A stretch of DNA of 60,000 nucleotides. It comes from Owenia fusiformis. Lineage: Eukaryota > Annelida > Polychaeta > Sabellida > Oweniidae. Of the stretch, positions 33,609 through 45,894 are shown in pieces. The number at the start of each line of letters is the position of its first letter. Within the stretch, counting starts at the first letter, position 1. The notes below the pieces were generated by a model. That model ran no database searches and was not told the origin of the DNA. It saw nothing but the letters and a program-made list of their open reading frames with translations. The translations under genes were made by a program, and so were the position numbers. The stretch is taken from NCBI GenBank assembly GCA_903813345.2, contig CAIIXF020000001.1, positions 40,705,366 through 40,765,365 on the forward strand, read 5' to 3'.

Positions 33609-34007
33609 TTGTGTAGTGTGTACCATGCCTGGAATTATAGATTTCTTTCTAGGCTTTGTACGCTTAATAGGTATTGGACTGATTGTTGGGTATTTCAATA
33701 CTGTTTACACCATTTATTGCTGAGATTATGGGAATTTATGATTATGTTTGCGCTAAGGTTTCTACTTTACAGATTCCATTGCTTATCAAATAGAAATGAT
33801 ATGGTCTTGCGTGATTTATCAGTGTTTAGTCTGAATGAAACTTCATTCTTGAATATGGAAAGTGAGAATCAACTTGGAAGTGCTAGGTATGTTAAATATC
33901 TTGTAATTGTTTTTGATAAAAAGAAAGAAACATTTTCTTTGTTCACGCTAAGTAGAATGTTTCATTACTTGTACATAAAATACCCCAGAAAAACTAAAAA
34001 GCTGTAA
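33609..34007 (+). other. 132-codon open frame of doubtful reality
   Basis: This is the longest open frame outside the receptor, but it has no recognisable domain, is rich in Phe, Leu and Tyr as expected from T-rich DNA, and has no clear splice or poly(A) context. It ends 13 bp before an unrelated AT-rich stretch. Probably chance. Confidence 0.12.
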
Positions 34008-34240
34008 CAGAGGGATATTATGCATGACTTGGTCCAAACACAACATTTGCAAAGTATTACATAGATTTTCTATGGAGGGTTATGTTAGAAATAATACATC
34101 TGGGGTTTCTGTGGTAAAAATTGTAACAAATTCCCCTGGTTGATCACCATATCTTTTTCTTTTTAAAGGAGAATCCATTAAATCTTAATTCAAATTACAC
34201 AGAATTTGCTTAAATTGACTTCAGTATTATCTCCATTGTG

Positions 34241-34560
34241 TGTTTGCACAAGTGCCAAAGGGGAAAAAACAAAACTTGTTGCAGAACTCAGCAAGAAGAA
34301 ACAGTATATCAGTCATAAGAAAAACAACCCCCAAACTATCTCAAAGCATGATCTTGTGTGAATACAATTTTTTTTAAATACCCCTCTGACCCCACCACTC
34401 AGAATCCTTTATCACAATCCTGAACCATGACACCATGGGACATATACTAAAGTCATTACCATTCATGTTAAAAATAGAAATTGATATACTTCTATCATCA
34501 AAAATACTTGTAAATACTAGTATTCATACAAGATAGTGCATTCAGTCTTAAATGATGTGG
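34241..34560. repeat. Dispersed repeat family D, copy 2
   Basis: Starts TTTGCACAAGTGCCAAAGGG. It contains ATCAGTCATAAGAAAAACAA, CCATGGGACATATACTAAAG and ATGATGTGGGGCTGATGTCC, so the family extends at least 320 bp. The minus-strand frame at 34581-34787 overlaps its end and is not supported. Confidence 0.65.
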
Positions 34561-34799
34561 GGCTGATGTCCACAAGCATATTAAGGGTCAACATCCATCT
34601 GCAAAGCCGATGCCATAATCCATAAAACACAATTTTTCTCTATAGGGAAAATTATGACTGCTTTTGATCCCCATTTCTCAACCATCAGTGCCATAGCCGA
34701 GATATACCATAAAAGGCGCCAAGGGAAAAAATTGTGAGTTTGGTGCAATCTTACAAAATTCCAACATGTCAGTATGTCAATTGGCAAAACTTTTAACTT

Positions 34800-35665
34800 C
34801 AGATCAGAACTAGTGATCTATATTTCTCAATAAAGCCTAGAAATTGTTTCCTAAGTTTTTTTTATATAAAATAGAGAATGTCTAAATGTCTATATATGTC
34901 TAGATTTAATAGGACATCAATTTACCTATCTGTCTTATTTTAGAAATAACCAATATCAATAACCAATATCAACTTTTAAGTTTCATCTTGCATCATCCTT
35001 TGAAAAAACTTATTGCCTTAAGAGAAAGTCCTGCTAAAAGAGGAGCACAAGGAGATGCTGACCATGTGGTCAGTAATATAATGCAGGTACCATCGCATAA
35101 AACTATAACCTTTAAAATATCCAAATGATGATGTTACCATATCAAATAAATAATCTGTTCTTGTAGGTTTAAATGATAAAATGATGTTTTTCTCTTGAGA
35201 TTCTTTTTAGACAAATAAAATATTGTACATGAGAAATCCAGTCTTGATAGTGCTATAAATCACCAAGAAATAGACACCTAATTATCTTCCAAATGGACAG
35301 TCTGACTCATTAAGACTCAAAGGAGTTAACAAATGTCTGTATCTTATCCCGAATCTCCATATAGAGTTCCCATTTCATTTTCTGAGCTTACATCAGAATC
35401 ACTTGTTAATAGGTCTATTGGTTCAGCTTCAGTGGCTCTGTGATTATAATGGTAACGATGAATGCTTGTTGTCTGATTGAGAGAGGAATTGACTGAACTT
35501 GAAAATATCTGCCCATTCACTATGCTGACTGAGAATCAAAAATAGTATGATTAAGAAAGTAACCACTTTTTCAGCCTTAAAAATCTATAGATACTTAGAA
35601 CTTAACTAATGATGTTCAATACTAGTATTTCCTAACATAAAGTAAAAATGGGACATCACTTGTTA
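34800..35665. other. Intergenic, no gene seen
   Basis: No coding, RNA or repeat feature recognised. Confidence 0.4.
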
Positions 35666-35672
35666 TTATATA

Positions 35673-36299
35673 CAGGGTGTCCCGAAAGTATGCCCCCCCC
35701 CTTGGCAGACATATACCAGTGTTCTCATAGTATGTGTCATCATTTTAAAGCTTATCCAAAGTTACATTGATTCGCCAAGTATCATGGTTCAACTCTCAAA
35801 TGTGAAAAAATTACAAGCATTTCAAAATTTAGTGTTAGGTTAAAATTAAGTTCAATTTTACACCAAATCACTGGTCAATGTGTCCTCCTGGGCCATCTTA
35901 ACAGCAGCAATTCTCTTCGGGTCGGGTGGATATTGAGTTGGAAAAAGAGAACGGTGAGGGTAGAAACTCTTCTAAAGTCCCTTAACAGGTTTTAAGATGG
36001 TTATAAAATTCCGCACCCCTATTTGAAGGGCTTTTAAGGTCATATCTGAAAATAATTGCTGCTGTTAACATGGCCAAGGGGGACACATTGACTAGTAATG
36101 TGGTGTAAAATTGAACTTTATTTTGACAAAACACTAACTTTTTAAATGACTGTAACTTTTTCCCATTTGGGAGTTAAACCATGATACTTGGCAAATCAAT
36201 GTAACTTTAGATAAGCTTTAAAATGATATATGGCACATACTATGAGGACCCTGGAATATGTCTGCCTAGGGGGGGGGGACATACTTTTGGGACACCCTG
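35673..36299. mobile_element. 627-bp MITE with CAGGGTGTCCC ends and about 200-bp TIRs
   Basis: Left tip CAGGGTGTCCCGAAAGTATG and right tip ATACTTTTGGGACACCCTG are flanked by TA on both sides. Inverted similarity continues deep inside: TATGTGTCATCATTTTAAAG with CTTTAAAATGATATATGGCA, CCAAGTATCATGGTT with AACCATGATACTTGGC, and CACTGGTCAATGTGTCC with GGACACATTGACTAG. A C9 run and a G9 run face each other just inside the tips. No coding region remains. TA target and tips fit Tc1/mariner-derived MITEs. Confidence 0.88.
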
Positions 36300-36692
36300 T
36301 ATACTAGATGGTAGCATATTTTCAATTTAGTTTATTGAAATTGATTTGTTATAAACAACATATTCCCTATAAACCCACTGAAAGGTTTAGGTATATTCGT
36401 CTACTCCATATTACCTTACATAGTGCATCTTTTTAATGTTTATATGCATCTTTGTGGAAGTAATAACAACCGACAATTAACCCCATGTGTATCATTTCTA
36501 CCCTCATTCTCTGATTATCTACTAATTCTTCCTCTTTATGATGTCCCAGAATGTGTCATACTTGTCTACTGCAATTAAAGCATTGATATATGCTTCCTAT
36601 TTTGGAAATAGTGTGTCTAGAAATAATGAATGGTGAAGTCAAATGGAATGACTGATTGTAACCTAAAATCATCATTTCTGACAGTTCTAATT

Positions 36693-36850
36693 AAATACAC
36701 AAGCACAAGTGCCAAACAGGAAAGATAGAAAATTATTGAAGAACCCAGTAGTATGAAAATAGAGCATGACCAGTAAAGGAAAGCAAATCCACAATATCCA
36801 AATCTATAATCTAATAGATCTAGGTTCTGACTGAAATGATGTTTATCACA
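36693..36850. repeat. Dispersed repeat family D, copy 3
   Basis: Starts ACACAAGCACAAGTGCCAAA, continues CAGTAAAGGAAAGCAAATCC and AATATCCAAATCTATAATC. More diverged and shorter than copy 2. Confidence 0.55.
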
Positions 36851-37228
36851 TTTTTATATTATTCATATAGAACATATCTGCTAAACTATTGGGACAACAA
36901 TTCATACAGAAAATAACATCATTGACTACATTGCGTAGTATTACAAATGGATCAGTTTCATTGAGCTATCATATGATAGTACAATTCAGTATTCTGTTCA
37001 TGGACCTATTAATAATCCAAGTAATAAAGCTGCCAGGCAATGTCTTTTTATTTGCCTCATGAGTTTTTGTTAGTGAGAAACCATTTGTGTTGTAGCCATA
37101 TTATTGACTGCATTTAAATGGCAATTTGGAATTAAACATTCTTTGGAAATCAGAACACATGGTATGGAGTATGATTATGTACAATGTATGCACATGTATA
37201 ATATTGTCTAATTTGATGATAATGTTAA

Positions 37229-38048
37229 AGTCCCCATCTAAAGTTTATACCACTTTGGCTTATATTGTAGTCTTACCCAATGTTATCAAAGTGTGATATG
37301 TGAAACTTTTTTTTTAAATTTCAAAAAGTGGTTTTTGATAGACTTTTTGTCCCAAAATTTGTGAATTTATTTAAAAGTCACACATATCTTTTAATTAGCC
37401 AAAACTCATACCAATACATAGCATTCATCCTCGCATGTTTTTTGCCGAAAAAATTAAGAAAATCGGTTCATAAATAAGCGAGAAATGAACTTATCAGTGC
37501 ATGAAAATGGTTCCGAGAAAAATGCATTTAAAAATTTTAGTTCTCATAGAAACCAATGGTACAATGATATCTAAAACATAATATATTCTTCCTTTTAACC
37601 TGGTTAGACAATCAACATTGGTATATTATTGAAGTCTAGCATATTCAGAAAAGATTGACATCGAAAAAAAAAATTCTATTTTTTTCAAAAAGTTTTTGTT
37701 ACCTTTGTGACATCACTAATGTTTCAAAATATTTTTGATATGCTAAAACATTAAAGTGGCTTATTAAATATGGCATTTTATTATTGAAATAGTGTGTCCT
37801 TTGATCAATCTTTGCATTGGTGTTAAAAAGATAATCTTTTTTGAAATGCATTAAGAAATATTTGATGATTAAAAAATTTCAACTTTTTTTGAAAAATGGC
37901 GGGAAATTTGAATATTTGAGAAATGAAATGCTCACAACTTTTTTTTCAAAAAAAAAAGTTCTTTCAAAAATCTCTAGAATAACTTTTTAAGTCATGACAA
38001 ATAGTAAATGAATGATAAAAAAATATTTTCAAACTTTAGACGGGGACT
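37229..38048. mobile_element. 820-bp TTAA-flanked MITE with AGTCCCC ends
   Basis: AGTCCCCATCTAAAGTTT at the left and AAACTTTAGACGGGGACT at the right are 18-bp inverted repeats with one mismatch, each bordered by TTAA. This target is known for piggyBac and Kolobok superfamilies; an AG-start fits Kolobok somewhat better. The body is A/T-run rich and non-coding. Confidence 0.8.
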
Positions 38049-38059
38049 TTAACATTATG

Positions 38060-39035
38060 TTCTTTTAAGTATGTGGAAAATGCAGGTATAGTTGATGTAA
38101 ATTATTATTGATGGAGACTAAAGAATATGAGTTTTCCAAAAAAGTTATGCCTGTATGCAGTTATACTATATCTATAGCACTCCTTTCAAAGCCTGGTTCA
38201 GCGAGGTGTTTTTTAATATGACAAAATGTATAGACTTAGTAGCTGCAAAAAATTTCCAGTGTTTTATTGATTCTATGTTATATATTTCCTTAATATCAAA
38301 ATCCATAAAAGAATAAAAGAATTATCACATAGCTTAGGAAGTAAAGCAGTGGCAACCAAAATTGAAAAAATCACTTTATTTGACCTATACATATATGTCA
38401 ACAGATTTTTAAAAAGTGGAGCTGACTGCTCTACACCCATTGTTAAGTGTCAGGTTTTACCACTTTTTGGTGATTTTTTTTGTATACTGATGAATAATGT
38501 AATGTAAGATGCAAGGCCCTGTAATGTGGGTGGTGGAGGCACATAAAATGAGCCAACGGGGTGGAGCAATTAGATATTGCAGAGACCTCAGCATTTAGTG
38601 AATGCTTTCACCTATTTATCTTAATGTATACATCATTATAGACTGCATTGCAATTAACTATTCTCCAGTGAGGAATTAACAGAAAGAAAGAAATTTTCAT
38701 TAACATTATTAAACACTTGATTTATTAATCTTATTAAAGTAAGTGCTAAATCTAAGTAAGACCCCCTCAGAGAATGGCATTATTAAAATGATCTGAAAAA
38801 GCAGCAAAGAGTTAAATAACATTGGAACAAAACCTTAAATGCATCAATCAAAGCTCATAAGACTGCTTTACCCTGACTTTTTTCTCTGACACTCATTTAC
38901 AGACATGTTTATTTTTAAAAAATGTTGATTTGCTAGTTTTGTACAAGATGGAAAATTCATATCTTTGCCAGAATAAAACCATATTCATGAGACACTTTCA
39001 GCCACTGCCACTGGTCCCTTTTGGAAATTCTTTTT
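38060..39035. other. Intergenic, no gene seen
   Basis: No supported gene. The frame 38930-39127 runs into the MITE at 39048. Confidence 0.4.
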
Positions 39036-39047
39036 CAATTGGCTTGG

Positions 39048-39471
39048 CGAACTCCCGTGCAGTGATATATCACTGCGGCGGGCAGGTATCTCACCGTAAG
39101 CATGGTAACTTCGTAATAAACAACTGACATGATTGGTTCTAGTCCCATGCTCAGGTCGCGTGATTGTTAAATTTAGACAATTTCATTGGTTGAATTGCGC
39201 GTATTAACTAATAAACAACACGTGCGGTAAACTATTATCAACAAAACTTTTACTCAGAATTCCTTCCGCAGTGATTTCTTCTCATATTTCAATAATTTTG
39301 AAATATTTTGACAAAATAATGTTTGGGGAACATTCATGAATACATATTTTATAAGTTGTTTGAAAATTGACCACATATGCGATGAAAAGGGGAAATATTT
39401 TCCCCAAATTTTGGGGATTTGCTTCATCTGCCCGCCGCAGTGTCTATACCGAGACATTGCATTGGAGTTCG
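39048..39471. mobile_element. 424-bp element with 9-bp target duplication and hairpin tips
   Basis: The flanks are exact 9-bp direct repeats TTGGCTTGG (39039-39047 and 39472-39480). The tips CGAACTCC and GGAGTTCG are inverted. Just inside the left tip, GCAGTGATATATCACTGC is a perfect hairpin. Inside the right tip, GCAGTGTCTATACCGAGACA then TTGC forms the equivalent hairpin with different stem sequence. Next to each lies GGCGGGCAG or its complement. A 9-bp duplication suggests a Mutator-like origin. Non-coding. Confidence 0.85.
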
Positions 39472-39480
39472 TTGGCTTGG

Positions 39481-42075
39481 GAAACCCCTTTTAAGCTGAA
39501 TTCACCAGTTTAAGGTAACTCCCAAAATTCAGAAAATGACAAATGTGCCAAATTAAACAGCGTCAGATTTGTGATTGCACTCTTTGGCATAGATCTCAAC
39601 ATGTTCTTGAATATAATTATACTATGGATTTGATATGAATATGGCAGTGCTAATTACATGGTAAATCTTCTCCTTTATGTCATTCTTAGAATTATTTTCA
39701 TTAAATGAACAGTCATAATAAGAATGGCAAACTTTTTATTTTGGGAGTGGTGTGTAATGGATTTAAAGAGACCCTTTTGCTACTTTTTACAATGTTTCCA
39801 GTCTTTTATGAGTTCACAATCTTTCAACTCCTGAGTCATAATCAATTGGATGTTGTTCTTCTTTAATATCTTGCAGGTTGTTGCTTCTATTTTCTGTTGA
39901 TTTTATTATGTGGATGTACACCCATACATTTAGGATATTGTTGAAATGGTTTGCTCTGTTTAGACAACCATTAATGCAAACAGCCTTTTATAAAAAAAAT
40001 AAAGTTTGAATGTAAAAATAAACTACCTTGACATGTTTTTACCTAATACCCACATTTTACCTTCATTTAGTTTTCCAAGCTTATTTTGTTTTGACACTTT
40101 ATTTATTCTAACATCCAATCTTAATGATTGCAGATTCCACCTTTACCATGCAGTGTTAATCAACTTGATACAAAACATAAATTCTATCTCTGTTACAACA
40201 TGAAACAAAGAAGATGAATGTTATCTTACACTGATGTTTCTGATAATGTGAATTTCCTCATATTGTTTGAAAAACATTATCTACATTTCATGTTTCATGG
40301 GTAATGACCTGATTCTGTAGTAGACAGTTAGGTTAGAGATAAAAATGTCTGTTTCATCTTACCACTTAAACACTGCCGGTTTTACGCTGTTGTAGAGAAA
40401 ATTGGTGTCCATACCTGTAAACACTACATGATAATGGCCACCTGGTGAACAGAATGCAAAATGTCTTAAAGAAGTAGATAAGGTAACCATAGCTTGATGA
40501 TAATTTTTTCAGCATAGTTATCTGTTTTCTGATTCATAGCCTAAAGTCTCAAAGGGAATCATCCAAAGTACCTGCATTGTTATCACCATATTACCATGTT
40601 AGGTAAGATCATTCCAGCTTTGAACAGATGAAGTGCCACTTAACACATAGATAAAGCATAAGTAAAAGTGCCTTGTATAAACAATCAAGTCATGATATTA
40701 TAGCGTATCATGATTTTGCACATGGTTGTGAATTCTCAGTTTCCATGTAGTCTTCATGATTTATCAAAGGCATAACACTTTAAAGGCACATTGTAACATA
40801 CAGCCACAAAATAGTTCAAGCATTTTTTCAGGCTTTAGAGTTGATTTAATGGTTTAAAACCTTCTCTGATGATTCTATTTTCGAACTATGCATGCAGGTC
40901 TAATCAAAGTCATCTATTGAACCTTGAAAAGCCATATTTAGACTGAGGATTGAAAAGTGTTCACAACAACTTTCAGCTCATCTTTATTACTATAGACTGG
41001 AAGCAAGTTGAGTAAATGGTGATAATTTTTTTTTTTATGAAGCAGGTCAGTCAAAACATTACAAATAGAAATCATAGTAAGCATTTGAAGATCATTAAGA
41101 AGCATTTTAAATTGAATCCACGGCAAATTTGAAATAATTAAAATATTCTACACAGACCTCAGAGAAAACACTTCTGGTTTGATAATCCATGATTTTAACG
41201 ATCAAAAAATATTTTATGATTTTTTTTTATATCTGATGAAATATGGTATGTATATTTGTGTTGTCCCAGAAGCAATTTTTTTTATTGCCTAGAATTAGAA
41301 ATCACAACAGACAACATTTGAAGAACAAAGCAAAATATGACAACCCTTCATTATTTTATGTAATTATTATCAAAAGATTTACCCTGTTATTTATTATATT
41401 GGTTAACTCAAAATAAACAATACCAATTGGCTGCAGTGTGAGAATGAATGAGGGCAGTTATAATGGGCATAATTGACTACATTAGAATACCATATCCTAT
41501 CATGATATTATGAAGATGTACAAAGTTCTTTCCTGTTTTGCAATTATCTGAACAAGAGGACTGCCTTATTACCAAATCTCGTGTTCAATTCCTATCAATT
41601 AAGGAAAATTAAAGCGATGGAAAATAAATGTCTGGACTGTCGGGATAATTTTCCTGTTTCAAGCTTTTAGCTTGCACAGAACAATATCATCGTTGTGGGA
41701 TAAAGTTAATTTGTAATGCCATTTCTTGATCACATTTCATTTATTGAATGAAAAATAGCATTCCAGTTGAACTTATTGTTCATTAATCACAGTAGACATG
41801 ACTGAAACAAGGATTGTTCAGCAAAGATAGAGACAGGTTAACCTTCATTCAATGGATGAGCTGATAAGACTACATAGGAACACTTCAATTGTAGTATTCT
41901 TAATGATTTGGAATATATTACTCAACTGAGGTCAATTTTGTTTCAATCAAATTGATTGATTTATGAATCTCAAAATATGTCTTGTACTGTCATATACTTT
42001 TTTTGATTTGGTTTGACTTGTTACGTAAAGACTACATTTCATATTGTTACATAACACATATTATGAGAAAATCTG
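39481..42075. other. Long intergenic stretch, no gene seen
   Basis: 2.6 kb of AT-rich sequence with only chance frames (40006-40203, 40938-41126). No repeat or structured signal could be tied to a family. Confidence 0.4.
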
Positions 42076-42079
42076 AGTG

Positions 42080-42400
42080 AATATATAAGCACTAGTTCCA
42101 AAGGGAAAGGACCAACAGTTGTAATGGAACTTAGCAAGAAAAAGCAAACTCATACTCACATATAGCCCAAAACAAGGATCTAACGTGAAAAGAAACAATG
42201 TCTAATACCCCCTTTCCCCCCACCATTCAAGAACCAATATCACAATCCAAGACCAGAAGATCAAGGGACATTTCATCCATACTGAAGTCATTACAATACA
42301 TGTTGAAGAAAAAATTACAAATTAATAGCCAATACTCATAATCTCAAAAATAGTTGTAGATACTCCTACAAGATAGAGCATTCTCAAATGATGTGGAATA
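42080..42400. repeat. Dispersed repeat family D, copy 4
   Basis: Starts AATATATAAGCACTAGTTCC then AAAGGGAAAGGACC. Continues GAACTTAGCAAGAAAAAGCA, TCTAATACCCCCTTTCCCCC, and ACATTTCATCCATACTGAAG then TCATTACAATACATGTTGAA, in the same order as copy 2. The longest copy along with 34241. Confidence 0.7.
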
Positions 42401-43049
42401 GATAAAATCCAGTCTCTCGCGTGTGAATATATATGAAATCATACGAAATGGTAAAAGACCAAAGAACAATTTAAGACACAACAAGAGAAAGAAACATCAA
42501 AGAATGCAACAAACCCCTAATACCTCAAATCACTGTCAAGCTCGCAATTGTATGATTTGTTGATATGATTGTCAAGATTTATAAAAAACATGGCTCGTGT
42601 GAAAAGATTTAAATATCTGATGATAAAAAGTCTAAATCAATTGAAAGTGTGCACATCAGTAGCACAAATCAACAGAATGTTCAATTATAAATTTTACTAA
42701 TTGATGACTGGGAAAGATATTGACTTGGAAAATGTGCAAAAATGTGAACTGAATATAAAATTAGAACAATTTTTGTGAAGTGAGAAATCAAGACAAAGAT
42801 CACTGCAGAGGCATCACAATTTGAAACACTCTGACAAACAGTGATATAGTAATACAAATATTACATTCTACTTTTGGTGAATACCTGTGACACTTTCAAC
42901 AGATTGTTATACTTGTGAAAGATTCACAGGTGTTCACCTCAATAGAGTGATATTTGTTTACTGTCGTATGATAAACAAAGAAATACTGCCTAAATGCCCG
43001 CCATTCCAAATTATTTATTATCATAATTCCACCTACAACACCAGCCAGG

Positions 43050-43260
43050 ATTTGCCAAGGGGGAGGGGGGGGGGGTTCAGTTTTCAAAAATTTCCAGGGG
43101 GGTTCACATTTGACAATTTTGGCCCAAATATGGCTAAAATCACTTGAGAAGTGCTCAAAATGGTGAAAACTGCATGATTTTGAAATTATTTTGGCCAGGG
43201 GGTTCGGGCGAACACTGCGAACCCCCCCCCCCCCCCCCCTGGCTACGGGCCTCTGAGACC
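43050..43260. repeat. G-run / C-run bounded repeat fragment
   Basis: A G-rich tract (about 43059-43076) and a long C run (about 43222-43239) bracket about 150 bp with two GGGGGGTTC words, ending CTGGCTACGGGCCTCTGAGA. It abuts a family D fragment at about 43258-43320 (CATGGGACATTTCATTCATA). Non-coding repeat. Confidence 0.5.
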
Positions 43261-43425
43261 ATGGGACATTTCATTCATATTGAAGTCATTACAATCCAAT
43301 TTGAAGGACACATTAGATATACAGGATGTATATTTTCTGTTTCTATGATAAATATTTTCTCTGAAAGTGTTTAATAACTTCTTCAATTGTTTGTTGAATG
43401 CCATGAATAAATCTTTGAAAAACAA

Positions 43426-43999
43426 GTCACATGAGTCGGGGTAGGCGGAGCAGGCAGAAATTTCTGGCAATTGATCCTTGTATGGATGGCTTTCATTAAC
43501 GCATCTGATCCTCACTGGATTTCGTTCTTGGACAGCCTGATCTAGCATTGTCCTTACCATTTGTTCTACCATCAGTAAATGTCTTAGTCCATTTTGTAAA
43601 TGGTTCTTTTGGCCATAGCCTCCTTCCCATACAACTTAGGTATATCTTCAAATCTTTGTTTTCTTGAATTTCCATGTAAAACATACATCCCAATGCTGCT
43701 GAATATTTGTAATTGCTAATCATCATCTTTTGCTCATTTTGGAGCCATTTTCACAAAAATAAAATTTCATAAAGTCCGATGTCATAAACCAATATAGGTC
43801 ACTATCATAAAATCAGTGACGCATGAATCAAAGAAAGTTCAACTATAATGTCATCATCTAGTATTGACATGGCAATATTAGCTTGTTTTGTATTTTCAAA
43901 GATACTTTAAAATATGTTAATGTTACCTCTAACCCATATCTTTTATCTAAAATTTTCTGTTTTTCAGTGCTGCTCCACCTACCCCCGACTCGTGTTACT
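43426..43999 (-). mobile_element. 574-bp TIR element with remnant frames
   Basis: CACATGAGTCGGGGTAGGCG then GAGCAG at 43430-43455 is mirrored by CTGCTCCACCTACCCCCGAC then TCGTG at 43970-43994. On the minus strand, two partly overlapping frames (43726-43496, and 43572 running to 43243 past the left end) together look like a decayed reading frame (e.g. RRLWPKEPFTKWTKTFTDG). No transposase motif is recognised. Probably a deleted DNA transposon of unknown superfamily. Confidence 0.5.
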
Positions 44000-45585
44000 A
44001 TAGCAATCATAACTTTTTTTCTTCAATGACCTATTATAATTCAAGACTCATATGTATGAATAGTGTAGTTATACTGAGTGAACATTTCTGTATATAGTTT
44101 ATTGGGGATTAAGTCTCTACTATAACTATTTTACTTGAGAATGTGTGTACATTGACATTATTGAAATGAAAGCACATTTATATCAAAGTAGCATAATGCT
44201 GTCTACAAGTAAATTGGTTTATTCTGGATTATTTTCATCTTAGAGATACACTCCAAGTATCAATACAAACTAAGGTCACCTCTGTGAAGTAATTGGTTCT
44301 ATTAAATATCTGATCTGTTTATTGATACTCATTCAGATCTTTCTGATAATTATTAGTTATTAGTTCTGCAAAATTATTTCACAGAAAATAGGAATATGAG
44401 TGACAAAGACAGCTTTTCACCCATCAGGTTTACATGTATTATTTTGTTTTTATGTAAGTGTAACCCAGAGATGATTTTTCATTCATATAATTGTCTTATG
44501 TGTATGGTACAAAATGTCTAATTGGAACAAATGCTTTTTTCATCTTGCCCTTGATATATCATTGAACATAGTTATGAATCATTCATTATTCCCAAAGTGA
44601 AAGTACTATTACCTTGTTACTGTATCATGAGTTTTAATTTATTTTTGTGTCACCATTAAAGAGTTGTGACATTTTCTTATGTCCACCTTTTTTGTGACGG
44701 CGGTTGACTATCGACGATCGGCGGTTGGTGTCGTAACAAATTTTGGTGATATTTTGCATGCCAATGCCTTGTTAGATTTTATAGTGAATTTGCTTTCCCA
44801 TAGACTCATTGCATGTAAAAAAAACTGATGAAGCTGTTAATCTCTTGAATACCAGCCTCTTTTGCCAGTTTTTTAACATTTAGATCCAAATACACAATAT
44901 GAGATGTTTGATTTCATAAGAATAGTAAATATAGACCCATTACATACATTTTAAAACACAATTTGTGGAGTTTGCATAAAAGTTGTCAAACTTAGAGCAG
45001 TTTTATTGAAACATTCTGTGACAGATATATCTGTCGCTCTGGGCTCCCATGGAATTTTATTTGTAACAGAAATATCCATCATTCTGGATATTCAAGAATT
45101 TAACTCATTTAATTTCACTGAAACAAAAACCACATTTTAATAGCAAACTTATCCAAATAATGCTGTACTAAAAGCATTATAAAATATATAGATAGACAGA
45201 GATGGAGGGGACAGGGCTCACCATAAAGCTTTGCATGTTCTTTATCTTTATAACTGTCACAACTTGATTGCCCATGGGATCTTTGATTAAGTAAAATTGA
45301 GCTACCTATATCCAGTTAATCAAGTTGTTTATGATGGGGAAGTAGAAGGTAAAAAATTATGAAATGTTCCCAGGTCCTTATAAACCATAAAAATCAAACC
45401 TAATCATCAATAATTGATGCTTGTAGATTGATTTTATTTAGAAGGTTCATAGTTGTATGATCAGAAACCATTTTATACATTATAACTATTACATGGAAAG
45501 TGTTGACAAAAGCAATGGATATTAGTAGATTAGAACAGATTAATAGTTGCCTCAAATGTTGTTCATCAGGGGCACATAGAAGCTG
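44000..45585. other. Intergenic with one repeat-like segment
   Basis: About 44690-44760 (TTTGTGACGGCGGTTGACTA, GGCGGTTGGTGTCGTAAC) resembles the head of the tandem array at 2310. A 16-bp palindrome GACAGATATATCTGTC lies at about 45021. No gene seen. Confidence 0.4.
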
Positions 45586-45589
45586 TCTA

Positions 45590-45893
45590 CTCATCCGTCC
45601 CTCTGTCCATTGGCCATTCATCTGTTAGGGCAATTGCTCAAATAGTGTTAATAGATTTGGTTTCAAATTTTCAATATTGCCTCAAATTCTAAATGATTGC
45701 CAAAAGTTGTAAAACAGGTAATCTTTGACAACTCAAATATCAGTTGTGGATTTGGATTTGGTCACTTTTTCAAAAATAAAATTTTTGACTAAGCTAAAAT
45801 ACCATTTGTCAGATGTGGTTCAGATTTAATGTCCTGACGCCTTATGGGCAAACATCTGCTGAAAAGGAATTTTCAAGATGGCTGCTAATTCAA
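45590..45893 (+). repeat. Diverged family A copy abutting family B
   Basis: CATCCGTCCCTCTGTCC, GGGCAATTGCTCAAATAG, ACTCAAATATCAGTTG and TTTTCAAGATGGCTGCT occur in family A order. The family B trimer begins immediately after it. Confidence 0.5.
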
Positions 45894-45894
45894 A

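Noticed and set aside
33609-34007. 132-codon frame as a membrane protein gene
   Set aside because: Composition follows T-rich DNA, and no domain, splice or poly(A) context supports it; kept only as a low-confidence note.
42896-43147. Overlapping frames on both strands with polyproline or polyglycine
   Set aside because: Created by the G/C homopolymer runs of a repeat fragment.
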